64,000 bases of DNA from positions 1-64,000 of the forward strand of contig NZ_AUCM01000009.1 in NCBI RefSeq assembly GCF_000429765.1, read 5' to 3'. Positions 9,079 through 18,592 of the stretch are shown in pieces. Numbering within the stretch: position 1 is the stretch's first letter; every line of letters starts with the position of its first letter. Below the pieces are notes generated by a model. That model was not told the origin of the DNA and searched no databases. It saw only the letters and a list, made by a program, of their open reading frames with translations. The DNA is from Gemmobacter nectariphilus DSM 15620. Its GTDB lineage: Bacteria; Pseudomonadota; Alphaproteobacteria; Rhodobacterales; Rhodobacteraceae. A program made the translations under genes and the position numbers.

Positions 9079-9828
9079 ATGCGTTTTCTGCCTGCCCTTG
9101 CCCTCTGCCTTGGCCTTGCCGCGCCCGTCTCGGCGCTGGATCTGACCGCGATGACCGATGCCGAGCGTGCGGCCTTTGGCCAGGCTGTGCGCGGCTATCT
9201 GCTGGAAAACCCCGAAGTGCTGATGGAGGCCATCGGCATTCTGGAACAGAAGCGCGAGGCCGATCAGGTGGCCAGCGACCTGAAAATCCTGCGCGACAAT
9301 GCGGCGGCGATCTATACCAGCCCGGCCGACTGGGTGGGCGGCAATCCCGAAGGCGATGTGACGGTGGTCGAGTTCCTCGACTATCGCTGCGGCTATTGCC
9401 GCAAGTCCTGGCAAGAGGTCGAGCAACTGGTCGAATCGGATGGCAACATCCGCCTCGTGTTCAAGGAATTCCCGATCCTGGGCGAGGATTCGCTGGCCTC
9501 GTCGAAATTCGCCATCGCGGTGCGCAAGCTGGCCGGGGACGAGGTCTACAAGAAGGCCCATGATGCGCTGATCTCGCTCAAGGGTCCGGCCAATGCCGAG
9601 GCGCTGGACGATCTGGCCGCCGAACTGGGCCTTGATGCGGCCAAAGTGTCGGCCGAGATGGAATCGGATGCGACCCTGGCGATCATCCGAGCCAACCACG
9701 AGCTGGCCTCGCTCTTGCAGATCAATGGCACGCCGACCTTCGTGATCAACGAGACGATGGTGCGCGGCTATGTGCCGCTGGACGGGATGCAGCAGATCGT
9801 CGCGGGCCAGCGCAGCAAGGCGAACTGA
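9079..9828 (+). CDS. Secreted DsbA-family thiol:disulfide oxidoreductase
   Basis: A 249-residue periplasmic thioredoxin-fold protein. The signal peptide (residues 1-19, ending VSALD) is followed by a helical N-terminal region (~20-80) found in the ScsC/Com1-like branch. The redox centre is CGYC at residues 104-107, and the cis-proline loop is NGTPTFVIN. It likely makes or shuffles disulfides in exported proteins; oxidase versus isomerase activity cannot be decided from the sequence. ATG 9079 is chosen because it starts the signal peptide; the open frame before it is not signal-like. Confidence 0.88.
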   Translation: MRFLPALALCLGLAAPVSALDLTAMTDAERAAFGQAVRGYLLENPEVLMEAIGILEQKREADQVASDLKILRDNAAAIYTSPADWVGGNPEGDVTVVEFLDYRCGYCRKSWQEVEQLVESDGNIRLVFKEFPILGEDSLASSKFAIAVRKLAGDEVYKKAHDALISLKGPANAEALDDLAAELGLDAAKVSAEMESDATLAIIRANHELASLLQINGTPTFVINETMVRGYVPLDGMQQIVAGQRSKAN

Positions 9829-9853
9829 CCGGGCCGCTCACCCCTGCGTGATC

Positions 9854-9896
9854 GTTAGCGCAAACCGGCGGCAACCCTCCGCCTGTTTGCGTTAAC
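9854..9896. promoter_or_regulatory. Twin palindromic operator upstream of gap
   Basis: Two related imperfect palindromes, GTTAGCGCAAAC (9854-9865) and GTTTGCGTTAAC (9885-9896), are inverted copies of one another with centres 31 bp apart, about three helical turns. Together with flanking GGCGG/CCGCC they also form an 18-base inverted repeat with two mismatches. The half-site GTTA-n-CG is of the LacI-family kind. The alphaproteobacterial carbon regulator CceR is a possible binder from memory, which is an inference only. They lie 86-128 bases before the gap start. Confidence 0.5.
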
Positions 9897-9981
9897 ACCA
9901 TGATTTTCCGAGGAATCCATGCTTCCGCATCGGACGGATCCGGTGTATCGGGGCGCCATTGGCTTTCTCATGGAGACGCGC

Positions 9982-10983
9982 ATGACCATTACCATCGGCA
10001 TCAACGGTTTCGGCCGCATCGGCCGCTGCACGCTGGCCCATATCGCCGAGGCTGCGCGCAATGACGTGCAGGTGGTCGCGCTGAACGCCACCGGCCCGAT
10101 TGAAACCAATGCCCATCTGCTGAAATACGACAGCGTGCATGGCCGCTTTCCGGGCACCATCCGGGTCGAGGGCAACACGATGGATCTGGGCCAGGGCCCG
10201 ATCCGCGTGATGTCGACCTACAACCCCGACGAACTGGACTGGACCGGCGTCGATGTCGTGCTGGAATGCACCGGCAAGTTCAATGACCGCGACAAGGCCG
10301 CCGTTCACCTGACCCGCGGCGCCAAGCGCGTGCTGGTGTCGGCCCCGGCCAAGAAGGCCGACAAGACGGTCGTTTACGGCGTGAACCACACCGAGCTGCT
10401 GCCCGAGCATCTGGTGGTCTCGAACGGCTCGTGCACCACGAACTGCCTGGCGCCGCTGGCCAAGGTGCTGAACGATGCCATCGGCATCGAGTCGGGCATC
10501 ATGACGACGATCCATTCCTACACCGGCGATCAGCCCACGCTGGACCGTCGCCACAGCGACCTTTACCGCGCCCGCGCGGCGGCCATGGCGATGATCCCCA
10601 CCTCGACCGGCGCTGCCAAGGCCCTGGGCGAAGTGCTGCCGGAACTGGCAGGCAAACTGGACGGCACCGCGATCCGCGTGCCGACCCCGAACGTGTCCTG
10701 CGTCGATCTGACCTTCTATGCCGCCAAGGACGTGACCGTGGCCGACGTGAACGAGATCATGCGCGAGGCGGCGGCCGGCCCGATGGGCGCCGTGCTGGGC
10801 TATGATCCGGAGCCGAAGGTTTCGATCGACTTCAACCACACGACGCAATCCTCGATCTTCGCGCCGGAACAGACCAAGGTCACCGGCAAGCGTCTGGTGC
10901 GCGTGCTGTCCTGGTATGACAACGAATGGGGCTTCTCGGCGCGCATGGCCGATGTCGCCGCCGCCATCGGCCGTCTGGTCTGA
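9982..10983 (+). CDS. gap: Glyceraldehyde-3-phosphate dehydrogenase (type I)
   Basis: Phosphorylating GAPDH, 333 residues, central to glycolysis, gluconeogenesis and (in this family) possibly carbon fixation. The Rossmann start INGFGRIGR and catalytic Cys151 in SNGSCTTNC are clear; C-terminal WYDNEWGFSARM is typical. The loop that normally carries the NAD-selecting aspartate (AIND in E. coli) reads ALNATGPIE, so that Asp is replaced by Ala36, suggesting relaxed or NADP-leaning coenzyme use. ATG 9982 is preceded by GGAGA at a good distance; an upstream in-frame ATG at 9919 would add unconserved residues. A strong terminator follows. Confidence 0.96.
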   Translation: MTITIGINGFGRIGRCTLAHIAEAARNDVQVVALNATGPIETNAHLLKYDSVHGRFPGTIRVEGNTMDLGQGPIRVMSTYNPDELDWTGVDVVLECTGKFNDRDKAAVHLTRGAKRVLVSAPAKKADKTVVYGVNHTELLPEHLVVSNGSCTTNCLAPLAKVLNDAIGIESGIMTTIHSYTGDQPTLDRRHSDLYRARAAAMAMIPTSTGAAKALGEVLPELAGKLDGTAIRVPTPNVSCVDLTFYAAKDVTVADVNEIMREAAAGPMGAVLGYDPEPKVSIDFNHTTQSSIFAPEQTKVTGKRLVRVLSWYDNEWGFSARMADVAAAIGRLV

Positions 10984-11003
10984 GATCACACGAGATGATC
11001 GGC

Positions 11004-11029
11004 AAAGGGGGCCCCTGCGGCCCCCTTTT
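11004..11029 (+). terminator. Rho-independent terminator of gap
   Basis: A perfect 10-bp stem, AAAGGGGGCC and GGCCCCCTTT, around a 5-base loop, runs into TTTT followed by GCTTG. It lies 20 bases after the gap stop and separates gap from the small membrane-peptide gene. Confidence 0.85.
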
Positions 11030-11094
11030 GCTTGCCTGCACCCTCTAGGCACCGTAACCCTTGGGGCGCCGGCCCCCCCTTGGGAACAGACACC

Positions 11095-11235
11095 ATGACC
11101 AACACGCTTGCCATCGTCCTGGTGGCCCTGATCCTGATCGGAATGGGCATCGACTACATGACGGGCACCGGCGCGACGCTGTTTCTGGCGCGGCGGTTTC
11201 TGGATCTGGTCGATTGGGTGGTGTTCTGGCGCTAG
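11095..11235 (+). CDS. Small hydrophobic membrane protein, 46 residues
   Basis: A 46-residue open frame with a clear hydrophobic segment (residues ~5-20, TLAIVLVALILIGMGIDY) and a second amphipathic hydrophobic stretch (ATLFLARRFLDLVDWVVFW). Function not recognised. The start ATG follows GGGAACAGACACC, a modest ribosome binding site. Situated just after the gap terminator and before the convergent YibQ-like gene. The composition is protein-like rather than a GC-rich shadow, but conservation is untested here. Confidence 0.6.
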   Translation: MTNTLAIVLVALILIGMGIDYMTGTGATLFLARRFLDLVDWVVFWR

Positions 11236-11319
11236 GCGCGCCTGCGGCAGCGCATCAGCCCCGCCATGGGCCGGGGCAAAGGGCTGCGCTGCGGGCGCCG
11301 CCCCCTGCCGCCACAAGGT

Positions 11320-12828
11320 TTACTGCGCCGGGAACACCGCCGACAGCGGCGCAAGCGCCAGCGTGGCCGCCCGCCCCTCCAGCGCCCATTCCAGCACGGC
11401 GGTGATCGTCTCGGGGCGTGCGCGGCCCACCACGATGGCCCGCCCGTCCTGCTGGGCCTTGAAGGCGGCCCGGTCCAGATAACGGCGGATCACTGCGGCA
11501 CTTTCGTCCTTGGCATCAAGCTCGCGGAAGATGATGGCCGCCGGCAGCCCTTCGCGGCGGGCGACCTGATCGGCAGCGTTCAGGCCACGGTCCATCGAGA
11601 CCATCCCGAACCCACGGGCTGCCAGCGCCGGAACCAGCGCGCTGGCCCAGGCGCGGTCACCCTGGGCCGAGGTCTCGCGCAGGTCGGCAATGGCCAGCGC
11701 CCCCGGAAAATCGGCCGACAAGGCCTCCATCGCGACTTCCATGTCGGCAGCGGCCCCACGGCGCGGCAGGGCGGTTGCCGGCAGGGCGACCTCTTGCCCC
11801 GCAGCGCGCCACAGCGCCGCACGCTCGGCCGCGTCGGGCAAGGCGGGGTCCACGATCAGGGTCAGCGGAAGATCGCTGGCCGCAAGCGTCGACAGATCGG
11901 CAATGGCCCCGCCCTGGTCCAGCAGCAGGATGGCAAAGGGCGGCTTGTTGTCCGGGTTGGCAAAGGCGCGCGCATTGCGGCGCAGCGCACCTGCGGGCGG
12001 GGCATCCGGCGCCACTTCGGCCGCCGGCACAATCGTCGGCAACCGGCCGGTGCGAACCCCGTCGACCGCACCATTGAAGCCAGGCTCGGGCCGGCTGGCA
12101 GGCTCTGCCGGGACATCAGTAACGGCCGCCGCTTCGGGCTTTGTCGCGTCAGTCGCAGCCTGCGGCGGAAGCGGGGCAGGCGGCAGGATGCGCGGCCCGT
12201 CGTCTGCGCGCTCGGCTTCGGCCATGGCCGGGGCCGCAGGCCTGCGCGCATCCGGCGCCGCATCGGTCGAGGGCAGCACCGGCGCCACCCCTGCAGGATG
12301 CGCCGGCTGGGTCAGCGCGGCTGGCGGCGCGGCCGGCATCGGCGCAACCGGGGTTGCAGCGCCCTCGGCCCCGGCAACATCCTGGCCCGCCACCTCGGGC
12401 GCAGCCGGTGCCCCGCCTTGCGGCAAGGGCGCCTCGGGCGCGATGGCTGCGGGGGCGGCCTGCGCGCTTTCGGACGGCGGAGGCAGGATCGGGGCCGGTG
12501 CCGTCTCGGGCGCCCGTTCCTCGGCAGGCGCGGCGGTCGGCTCCGGGGCGGCTTCGGGCGCGGCCTTGGCTTGCGGGGCAGCTTCGGTCGGTGCAGCCGT
12601 CGCCGTCTCGTCCACGCTCGGGGCAGCAGGTTCGGCGGCAGGGGGTTCGGCCGGCGGCGTCTGCGGGGCAGGCGCAGACGCCGCCTCGACGCCCTGGACG
12701 GCGGGCGCATCAACCGGGCCCGGCATCGCAGGCCGCTGCGGCAAGGGCGAGGTCAGCGAGACCGCCCCCAGCACCACCACGACCAAAGCCACGCCCGAAA
12801 CCAGCCCTGCCAGAATCCCCCGGATCAC
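11320..12828 (-). CDS. Divergent polysaccharide deacetylase family protein (YibQ/DUF610-like), membrane anchored
   Basis: About 502 residues. The GTG start at 12828 is strongly supported by AGGAGG six bases upstream; earlier in-frame ATGs lack this. Residues ~3-24 form one membrane anchor (ILAGLVSGVALVVVVLGAV). A very long Ala/Pro/Glu-rich linker (~28-290) follows, probably disordered and spanning the periplasm. The C-terminal ~210 residues match the divergent polysaccharide deacetylase fold (FAILLLDQGGAI, LPLTLIVDPALPDAAE, GFGMVSMDRGLNA). The catalytic metal ligands of true NodB-type deacetylases are not evident, as is usual for this group, so enzymatic activity is doubtful. It is divergent from trpG. 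Confidence 0.75.
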   Translation of the reverse strand: MIRGILAGLVSGVALVVVVLGAVSLTSPLPQRPAMPGPVDAPAVQGVEAASAPAPQTPPAEPPAAEPAAPSVDETATAAPTEAAPQAKAAPEAAPEPTAAPAEERAPETAPAPILPPPSESAQAAPAAIAPEAPLPQGGAPAAPEVAGQDVAGAEGAATPVAPMPAAPPAALTQPAHPAGVAPVLPSTDAAPDARRPAAPAMAEAERADDGPRILPPAPLPPQAATDATKPEAAAVTDVPAEPASRPEPGFNGAVDGVRTGRLPTIVPAAEVAPDAPPAGALRRNARAFANPDNKPPFAILLLDQGGAIADLSTLAASDLPLTLIVDPALPDAAERAALWRAAGQEVALPATALPRRGAAADMEVAMEALSADFPGALAIADLRETSAQGDRAWASALVPALAARGFGMVSMDRGLNAADQVARREGLPAAIIFRELDAKDESAAVIRRYLDRAAFKAQQDGRAIVVGRARPETITAVLEWALEGRAATLALAPLSAVFPAQ

Positions 12829-12986
12829 CGCTTCCTCCTGCCTCAATTCTTCGTGGGCCACCCGGAATATCCGTCCCGAGGCGGTCTTGACGCCCTGCCC
12901 ACGCTGCGCGCATCTATAGCGCGACATCGGACGGGGTTCACCCCCTGAATGCGCCACCAGGCGCGGCTAGGCCATGGGGGAATGGC

Positions 12987-13568
12987 ATGATCCTGCTGAT
13001 CGACAACTACGACAGCTTCACCTTCAACCTTGTCCATTATTTTGGCGAACTGGGGGCCAAGGTAAAGGTCGTGCGCAATGATGCGCTGGATGTGCAGCAG
13101 GCGATGGCGCTGCGCCCGGACGCCATCGTCCTGTCGCCCGGCCCCTGCGATCCGGATCAGGCGGGCATCTGCCTGCCCCTGACCTTGGCCGCCGCCGAGG
13201 CGCGCCTGCCGCTCATGGGTGTCTGCCTGGGGCATCAGACCATCGGCCAGGCCTTTGGCGGCAAGGTGGTGCGTGCCCCGCAGATCGTGCATGGCAAGAC
13301 CGACCTGATGCACCACCAGAATACGGGGGTGTTCGCGGGCCTGCCGAACCCCTTGCGCGCCACGCGCTATCATTCGCTGGTCGTGGACCGCGCCAGCCTG
13401 CCGGACTGCCTTGAAATCACCGCCGAGACGGGCGATGGCCTGATCATGGGCCTGCGCCACCGCGAGCTGCCCATCGAAGGGGTGCAGTTCCACCCCGAAT
13501 CCATCGCCTCGGACCACGGACACGACATGCTTCGCAATTTCCTGAACACCGTGGGGGTGCCCGCATGA
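12987..13568 (+). CDS. trpG: Anthranilate synthase component II (glutamine amidotransferase)
   Basis: A 193-residue class I glutamine amidotransferase that supplies ammonia to TrpE for anthranilate synthesis. The nucleophile Cys80 lies in [11 protein letters not shown], and the catalytic His-Glu pair is in [11 protein letters not shown]. The start [15 protein letters not shown] is diagnostic. TrpE is not in the window. The gene overlaps trpD by 4 bases (ATGA). It could also serve p-aminobenzoate synthesis, as some TrpG proteins do. Confidence 0.96.
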   Translation: MILLIDNYDSFTFNLVHYFGELGAKVKVVRNDALDVQQAMALRPDAIVLSPGPCDPDQAGICLPLTLAAAEARLPLMGVCLGHQTIGQAFGGKVVRAPQIVHGKTDLMHHQNTGVFAGLPNPLRATRYHSLVVDRASLPDCLEITAETGDGLIMGLRHRELPIEGVQFHPESIASDHGHDMLRNFLNTVGVPA

Positions 13569-14581
13569 GCCAGGCCCTCAAACCCCTGATCGCCGCCGCC
13601 TGCACCCGCCCCCTGACCCGGGAGGAGGCCGAGGCCGCCTTTGGCATCCTGTTCGCGGGCGAGGCAACGCCGGCCCAGATGGGCGGTCTGCTGATGGCCC
13701 TGCGCACCCGGGGCGAGACGGTGGACGAATATGCCGCCGCCGCCAGCGTCATGCGATCGAAATGCGTGCGCGTGACGGCCCCCGAAGGCGCCATCGACAT
13801 CGTGGGAACCGGCGGCGACGGCAAGGGCACGCTGAACATTTCCACCGCCACCTCGCTGGTCGTTGCCGGCGCGGGCGTGCCGGTCGCCAAGCATGGCAAC
13901 CGCAACCTGTCGTCGAAATCCGGCGCAGCGGATGCGCTGACCGAACTTGGCCTGAATGTCATGGTGGGCCCCGAGGTGGTCGAACGCTGCCTGACCGAGG
14001 CCGGGATCGGCTTCATGATGGCGCCCATGCACCACCCCGCCACCCGCCACGTCGCCCCCGTGCGGCTGGAACTTGGCACGCGCACCATCTTCAACATCCT
14101 CGGGCCGCTGACCAACCCGGCCGGCGTGCGCCGCCAGCTGACCGGCACCTTCGCCGCCGAGCTGTGCCGCCCGGTGGCCGAGACGCTGGCCGCGCTTGGC
14201 GCCGTCAAGGCCTGGATCGTCCATGGTGGCGATGGCACGGACGAGCTGTCGATTGCCGCCCCCTCGACCGTTGCCGCGCTGCATGGCGGGATCGTGACGG
14301 AATTCACCGTCTCGCCCGACGATGCCGGTCTGCCGTGGCATCCGTTCGAAAAGCTGCTGGGCGGCACCCCGGCGGAAAACGCGGCCGCCCTGCGCGCGCT
14401 GCTCGATGGCGAAACCGGCGCCTACCGCGATGCGGTTCTGCTGAACTCGGCCGCCGCGCTGGTGGTGGCCGACCGCGCCGCCAACCTGCCCGAAGGCGTC
14501 GCGATCGCGCGCGACTCGATCGACAGCGGCGCGGCCAAGGCCCGGCTCGACATCCTGCGCCGGATCACCCCGGCGCAATGA
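13565..14581 (+). CDS. trpD: Anthranilate phosphoribosyltransferase
   Basis: 338 residues, normal length. Transfers phosphoribose from PRPP to anthranilate, the second step of tryptophan synthesis. The PRPP site is visible as [17 protein letters not shown], and the [15 protein letters not shown] and [12 protein letters not shown] blocks are also intact. Coupled to trpG and to the downstream ung gene, each by a 4-base overlap. Confidence 0.97.
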   Translation: MSQALKPLIAAACTRPLTREEAEAAFGILFAGEATPAQMGGLLMALRTRGETVDEYAAAASVMRSKCVRVTAPEGAIDIVGTGGDGKGTLNISTATSLVVAGAGVPVAKHGNRNLSSKSGAADALTELGLNVMVGPEVVERCLTEAGIGFMMAPMHHPATRHVAPVRLELGTRTIFNILGPLTNPAGVRRQLTGTFAAELCRPVAETLAALGAVKAWIVHGGDGTDELSIAAPSTVAALHGGIVTEFTVSPDDAGLPWHPFEKLLGGTPAENAAALRALLDGETGAYRDAVLLNSAAALVVADRAANLPEGVAIARDSIDSGAAKARLDILRRITPAQ

Positions 14582-15225
14582 CCCGGCCCGAACCGCCCGC
14601 CGGCTGGGCCGACCTGCCGTTCTTTCAAGTCCAGTGGCCCGCCCTGTGGGACCGGCTGGCGGCCAACCCCGGCTGGCAACCCGCGCCCGATCTTATCTTT
14701 CGCGCGCTTGCCCTGTGCCCGCCGCAACAGACGCGGGTGGTGATCCTGGGCCAGGATCCCTATCACACCCCAGGCCGCGCGACCGGCCTTGCCTTTGGCT
14801 TTCCGCCCGGCACCGCGCCCCGCGACAGCCTGCGCAACATCCTGACCGAGGTTGCCAGCGATACCGGCCATGCCGCCCCGCCTGCCGATCTGACCGGCTG
14901 GGCACGGCAGGGCGTCTTGCTGCTGAACACCGTGCTGACCGTGCCCATTGGCCAGGCGAACGGCCACAAGGGCTGGGGCTGGGAGCCGCTGGTCGCGCAG
15001 GTGCTGGACCGCCTGGCCACGACCGGCCCGCGCGCCTTCCTGCTGTGGGGGGCACCGGCGCAGAAACTTTGCGCCAGACTTCCGCGCGACGGGCACCTGT
15101 TCCTTGAAAGCCCGCATCCCTCGCCGCTGGCCGCCTATCGCGGCTTCTTCGGCTCGCGCCCCTTCAGCGCCGTCAACCGCTGGCTGGCACAGCAGGGCCA
15201 GCCGGAAATCGACTGGTCGGCCTGA
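14578..15225 (+). CDS. ung: Uracil-DNA glycosylase (family 1)
   Basis: A 215-residue enzyme that removes uracil from DNA. The catalytic Asp60 is in the water-activating loop GQDPYH, and the DNA-intercalating loop [13 protein letters not shown] is present near the C-terminus; LLLNTVLTV forms the uracil-binding segment. The start ATG overlaps the trpD stop (ATGA), so this repair gene appears translated from the tryptophan mRNA. Its stop is followed by a repeat/hairpin element, which may end or weaken transcription before trpC. Confidence 0.95.
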   Translation: MTRPEPPAGWADLPFFQVQWPALWDRLAANPGWQPAPDLIFRALALCPPQQTRVVILGQDPYHTPGRATGLAFGFPPGTAPRDSLRNILTEVASDTGHAAPPADLTGWARQGVLLLNTVLTVPIGQANGHKGWGWEPLVAQVLDRLATTGPRAFLLWGAPAQKLCARLPRDGHLFLESPHPSPLAAYRGFFGSRPFSAVNRWLAQQGQPEIDWSA

Positions 15226-15227
15226 CC

Positions 15228-15320
15228 CTTCACCTTGCCGCAAATACCCTCGGGAGGGTCCAGGGAGGGCAGACAGCCCTCCCTGGCGGGGAGCGCGAGG
15301 GGCTGGCCCCTCGCTTCCCC
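15228..15320 (+). repeat. Intergenic repeat with two hairpins after ung
   Basis: The core CACCTTGCCGCAAATACCCT starts 6 bases after the ung stop. It is followed by a perfect 11-bp hairpin, CCAGGGAGGGC and GCCCTCCCTGG around AGACA (15260-15286), and a second long hairpin (15288-15320). The first hairpin and its AGACA loop recur almost unchanged at 37470-37494. Confidence 0.7.
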
Positions 15321-15374
15321 CAAGGCTTCCATTCCTGGCGCTCACGCGCTACTCACGAGGAAAGGAGACCGTCC

Positions 15375-16187
15375 ATGACCACGATCCTCGACCGTATCAA
15401 GGCCTACAAGCTGGAAGAGGTCGCCGCCGCCAAGGCCGCGCTTTCGCTGTCCGACCTCCAGGATCAGGCCAAGGCGGCCCCCGCCCCGCGCGGCTTTGGC
15501 GCGGCGCTGACCCGTGCGGCCCAGAAAGGCTATGGCCTGATCGCAGAAATCAAGAAGGCCAGCCCGTCCAAGGGCCTGATCCGCCCCGATTTCGACCCGC
15601 CTTCGCTGGCCCGCGCCTATCAGGCCGGGGGCGCCGCCTGCCTTTCGGTGCTGACCGATGGCCCTTCGTTCCAGGGCGCGCCCGAATTCCTGACGGCCGC
15701 GCGAGAGGCCTGCGATCTGCCCTGCCTGCGCAAGGATTTCCTCTATGACCCCTGGCAAGTGCTCGAGGCGCGCGCCTGGGGGGCCGACTGCATCCTGATC
15801 ATCATGGCCTCGGTCGATGATGCCCTGGCCGAAGAGCTGGAAACCACCGCGATGGATCACGGCATGGATGTGCTGATCGAAATCCACGACCGCGCGGAAC
15901 TCGACCGGGCGCTGCGGCTCAAATCACCGCTGATCGGCATCAACAACCGCAACCTGCATACGTTCGAAACCAGCCTCGACGCCACGCGCGATCTGTCGCG
16001 CCGGGTGCCCGAGGATCGTCAGGTCGTCTCGGAAAGCGGGCTGTTCACGCCGGACGATCTGGCCGACATGGCACAATACGGGGTGCGGCGCTTCCTGATC
16101 GGCGAATCGCTGATGCGGCAGGCAGATGTCGAGGCTGCAACCCGCGCGCTGCTGGCCCGGCCGCTGACGGCACATGGCGGGGTCTAG
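15375..16187 (+). CDS. trpC: Indole-3-glycerol phosphate synthase
   Basis: 270 residues, monofunctional TIM-barrel enzyme that closes the indole ring in tryptophan synthesis. Catalytic segments are visible: [15 protein letters not shown] (Lys and Glu), [12 protein letters not shown] and [11 protein letters not shown], then [18 protein letters not shown] sits 8 bases before the ATG. The stop codon is immediately followed by the moaC start, so trpC and the molybdenum cofactor genes are one unit. Confidence 0.97.
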   Translation: MTTILDRIKAYKLEEVAAAKAALSLSDLQDQAKAAPAPRGFGAALTRAAQKGYGLIAEIKKASPSKGLIRPDFDPPSLARAYQAGGAACLSVLTDGPSFQGAPEFLTAAREACDLPCLRKDFLYDPWQVLEARAWGADCILIIMASVDDALAEELETTAMDHGMDVLIEIHDRAELDRALRLKSPLIGINNRNLHTFETSLDATRDLSRRVPEDRQVVSESGLFTPDDLADMAQYGVRRFLIGESLMRQADVEAATRALLARPLTAHGGV

Positions 16188-16658
16188 ATGCTGACGCATT
16201 TCGACACCAAGGGTCAGGCCCATATGGTCGACGTGTCGGACAAGGCCGTCACCGCACGCACCGCCATAGCCCGGGGCGCGGTGCGGATGACCGCCGACAC
16301 CCTTGCCCTTGTCACCGAAGGCCGCGCCGGCAAGGGCGATGTGCTGGGCGTTGCACGGCTGGCCGGGATCATGGGGGCCAAGCGGACCTCGGATCTGATC
16401 CCGCTGTGCCACCCGCTGCCCGTCACCAAGGTCTCGGTCGAGCTGACCCCCGACCCTGCCCTGCCCGGCATCCGCATCGAGGCCACCGTCAGGACCACCG
16501 GCCAGACCGGCGTCGAGATGGAGGCGCTGACCGCCGTGTCGGTCGCCGCCCTGACGATCTATGACATGCTCAAGGCGGCCGAAAAGGGCATGGAGATCGG
16601 CGCGATCCACCTTGCCATGAAAGAGGGCGGCAAGTCCGGCCGCTACGAGGCGCCATGA
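16188..16658 (+). CDS. moaC: Cyclic pyranopterin monophosphate synthase
   Basis: 156 residues. MoaC works after the radical-SAM enzyme MoaA to make cPMP, the first stable intermediate of molybdenum cofactor. The family signature around [13 protein letters not shown] and the C-terminal [20 protein letters not shown] are present. Begins directly after the trpC stop and overlaps moeA by 4 bases. Confidence 0.97.
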   Translation: MLTHFDTKGQAHMVDVSDKAVTARTAIARGAVRMTADTLALVTEGRAGKGDVLGVARLAGIMGAKRTSDLIPLCHPLPVTKVSVELTPDPALPGIRIEATVRTTGQTGVEMEALTAVSVAALTIYDMLKAAEKGMEIGAIHLAMKEGGKSGRYEAP

Positions 16659-17836
16659 TCCCGGTGGCCGAGGCACTGGCGCGCATCCTGTCCCTCGCCG
16701 GGCCTCTGGGGACCGAAACGGTTCCGCTTTCCCAGGCTTCGGGCCGCGTGCTGGCGGCCGATGCCGTGGCGCGCCGCGCCCAGCCGCCCTTTGCGGCTTC
16801 GGCGATGGATGGCTATGCGCTGGCCGACCCCCCTGCCCCCGGTCAGGTCTATCGCGTGATCGGCACCGCCCAGGCAGGGGCCGCCTATGGCGGATCGGTC
16901 GGCCCCGGACAGGCGGTGCGCATCTTCACCGGCGCGCCGGTGCCGCAAGGCGCCACCAACGTGGTCATTCAGGAAGACGTGACGCGCGACGGTGCGCGCA
17001 TCATCATTGCCGAAACCCTTGGCGATGGCCCGAACATCCGCCCGGCCGGGGCCGATTTCGCCGCCGGCCACCGCCTTGCTGCGCCCCGGCGCCTGCGGCC
17101 CGCCGATCTGGCATTGCTGGCCGCGATGAACTGCTCGGACCTGACGGTCACCCGCCGGCCCGAAGTTGCCTTCATCGCCACCGGGGACGAGCTGGTCATG
17201 CCGGGCGAGGTGCCGGGGCCGGACCAGATCGTCGCCTCGAACATCTTTGCCCTCAAGGCCATGGCCGAGGCCGAAGGCGCCCGCGCCCGCATCCTGCCCA
17301 TTGCGCGCGACAGCGAAGCCGCGCTTGCCCAGATGCTGGACATGGCACGCGGCGCCGATGTCATCGTCACGATCGGCGGCGCCTCGGTCGGCGATCACGA
17401 TCTGGTGGCAAAGGTCGCGGCGGCCTCGGGCATGCAGCGCGCCTTCCACAAGATCGCCATGCGCCCCGGCAAGCCGCTGATGTCCGGGCGGCTGGGGGAT
17501 GCGGTCATGCTGGGCCTGCCTGGCAATCCGGTCTCGGCCATCGTCTGCGGGCATCTGTTCCTGCTACCGCTGCTGCGCGCGCTGCAAGGCCTGCCCGATC
17601 CCGCGCCGCGCCCCTTGCAGGCCCGGCTTGCCTGCGATGTGCCGGCGAACGGGCAGCGCGCGCATTACATGCGCGCCTCTCTCGCCCAGGGTGATGGCCT
17701 GCCGCTGATCGACCCGTTCCCCGATCAGGACAGCGGCCGCCTGACCCCGCTGGCCGAGGCTTCGGCCCTGCTGATCCGGCCTGTGGGCGATCCGGCACGC
17801 CTGGCGGGAACCCCGGTCGACTACTTCCCCTTGTAG
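16655..17836 (+). CDS. moeA: Molybdopterin molybdenumtransferase MoeA
   Basis: 393 residues, the usual length. It inserts molybdate into adenylylated molybdopterin. The conserved blocks are [10 protein letters not shown] near the N-terminus, [11 protein letters not shown], the MoeA/MogA catalytic segment [11 protein letters not shown], and [10 protein letters not shown] with GLPGNPVSA. Start overlaps the moaC stop. A 72-base gap with the SOS box separates it from lexA. Confidence 0.96.
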   Translation: MIPVAEALARILSLAGPLGTETVPLSQASGRVLAADAVARRAQPPFAASAMDGYALADPPAPGQVYRVIGTAQAGAAYGGSVGPGQAVRIFTGAPVPQGATNVVIQEDVTRDGARIIIAETLGDGPNIRPAGADFAAGHRLAAPRRLRPADLALLAAMNCSDLTVTRRPEVAFIATGDELVMPGEVPGPDQIVASNIFALKAMAEAEGARARILPIARDSEAALAQMLDMARGADVIVTIGGASVGDHDLVAKVAAASGMQRAFHKIAMRPGKPLMSGRLGDAVMLGLPGNPVSAIVCGHLFLLPLLRALQGLPDPAPRPLQARLACDVPANGQRAHYMRASLAQGDGLPLIDPFPDQDSGRLTPLAEASALLIRPVGDPARLAGTPVDYFPL

Positions 17837-17848
17837 ACCCGAGCCGGG

Positions 17849-17887
17849 TTGACACAAAACGGGAACGGTGACAGAACATAGCGGAAC
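17849..17887 (+). promoter_or_regulatory. lexA promoter with SOS box
   Basis: GAAC-GGTGACA-GAAC at 17863-17877 is an exact match to the alphaproteobacterial LexA site (GAAC-N7-GAAC, the complement of GTTC-N7-GTTC). A TTGACA -35 sequence lies at 17849-17854, so the SOS box covers the spacer and the expected -10 region, a position that would block RNA polymerase. A further GAAC follows at 17884 with a 6-base gap. Confidence 0.85.
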
Positions 17888-17908
17888 CTTTTGTCGCGGG
17901 GCGCCGGG

Positions 17909-18592
17909 ATGCTGACACGCAAACAGCTGGAACTGCTCGATTTCATTCGCCTGCGGATGGAGGCGGATGGCGTCCCCCCCTCGTTCGACGAGATGAAGGA
18001 TGCGCTGGATCTGAAATCCAAATCGGGCATTCACCGGCTGATCACGGCGCTTGAGGAACGTGGCTTCATTCGCCGTCTGGCCCACCGCGCCCGAGCCATC
18101 GAAATCGTCAAGCTGCCCGAGGCAATGGAAAAGCCCGGCTTCCGCCCCCGGATCGTGGCCGAAACGCCGCCCCCCCCGCCCGGCGCCCTGCCGGTCGAGG
18201 CGATCCATGCGATGGAACTGCCGGTCATGGGCCGCATCGCCGCCGGTGTCCCGATCGAGGCGATCAACCATGTCTCGCATCACATCGCCGTGCCCGGCTC
18301 GATGCTGTCGGGCAATGGCCAGCACTATGCGCTTGAAGTGCGCGGGGATTCGATGATCGAGGCCGGGATCAACGATGGCGACGTCGTGGTGATCCGCGAA
18401 CAAACCACGGCCGAGAACGGCGACATCGTGGTCGCTCTGGTCGAGGATCAGGAGGCAACCTTGAAACGCTTCCGCCGCCGCGGCGGCATGATCGCGCTCG
18501 AGGCGGCAAACCCGGCCTATGAAACCCGCGTCTACCCTGACCACGCCGTCAAGGTGCAGGGGCGTCTGGTCGGCCTGATCCGCACCTATTGA
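17909..18592 (+). CDS. lexA: LexA repressor, SOS regulator
   Basis: 227 residues. The N-terminal winged helix (residues ~1-65, [12 protein letters not shown]) binds DNA. The C-terminal peptidase domain has the self-cleavage site Ala112-Gly113 (IAAGVP), nucleophile Ser148 (RGDSMIEAG) and general base Lys186 (EATLKRF). RecA on single-stranded DNA triggers cleavage and induces the SOS genes. ATG 17909 begins the conserved MLTRKQLE; another in-frame ATG lies six codons earlier. It is autoregulated through the box at 17863. Confidence 0.96.
   Translation: MLTRKQLELLDFIRLRMEADGVPPSFDEMKDALDLKSKSGIHRLITALEERGFIRRLAHRARAIEIVKLPEAMEKPGFRPRIVAETPPPPPGALPVEAIHAMELPVMGRIAAGVPIEAINHVSHHIAVPGSMLSGNGQHYALEVRGDSMIEAGINDGDVVVIREQTTAENGDIVVALVEDQEATLKRFRRRGGMIALEAANPAYETRVYPDHAVKVQGRLVGLIRTY

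Noticed and set aside
11266-12948. Very long open frame on the plus strand opposite the YibQ-like gene
   Set aside because: It is the complement of a GC-rich, Ala/Pro-rich coding region; its translation is Arg/Gly-rich with no domain, whereas the minus strand has a strong ribosome site, an anchor and a known fold.
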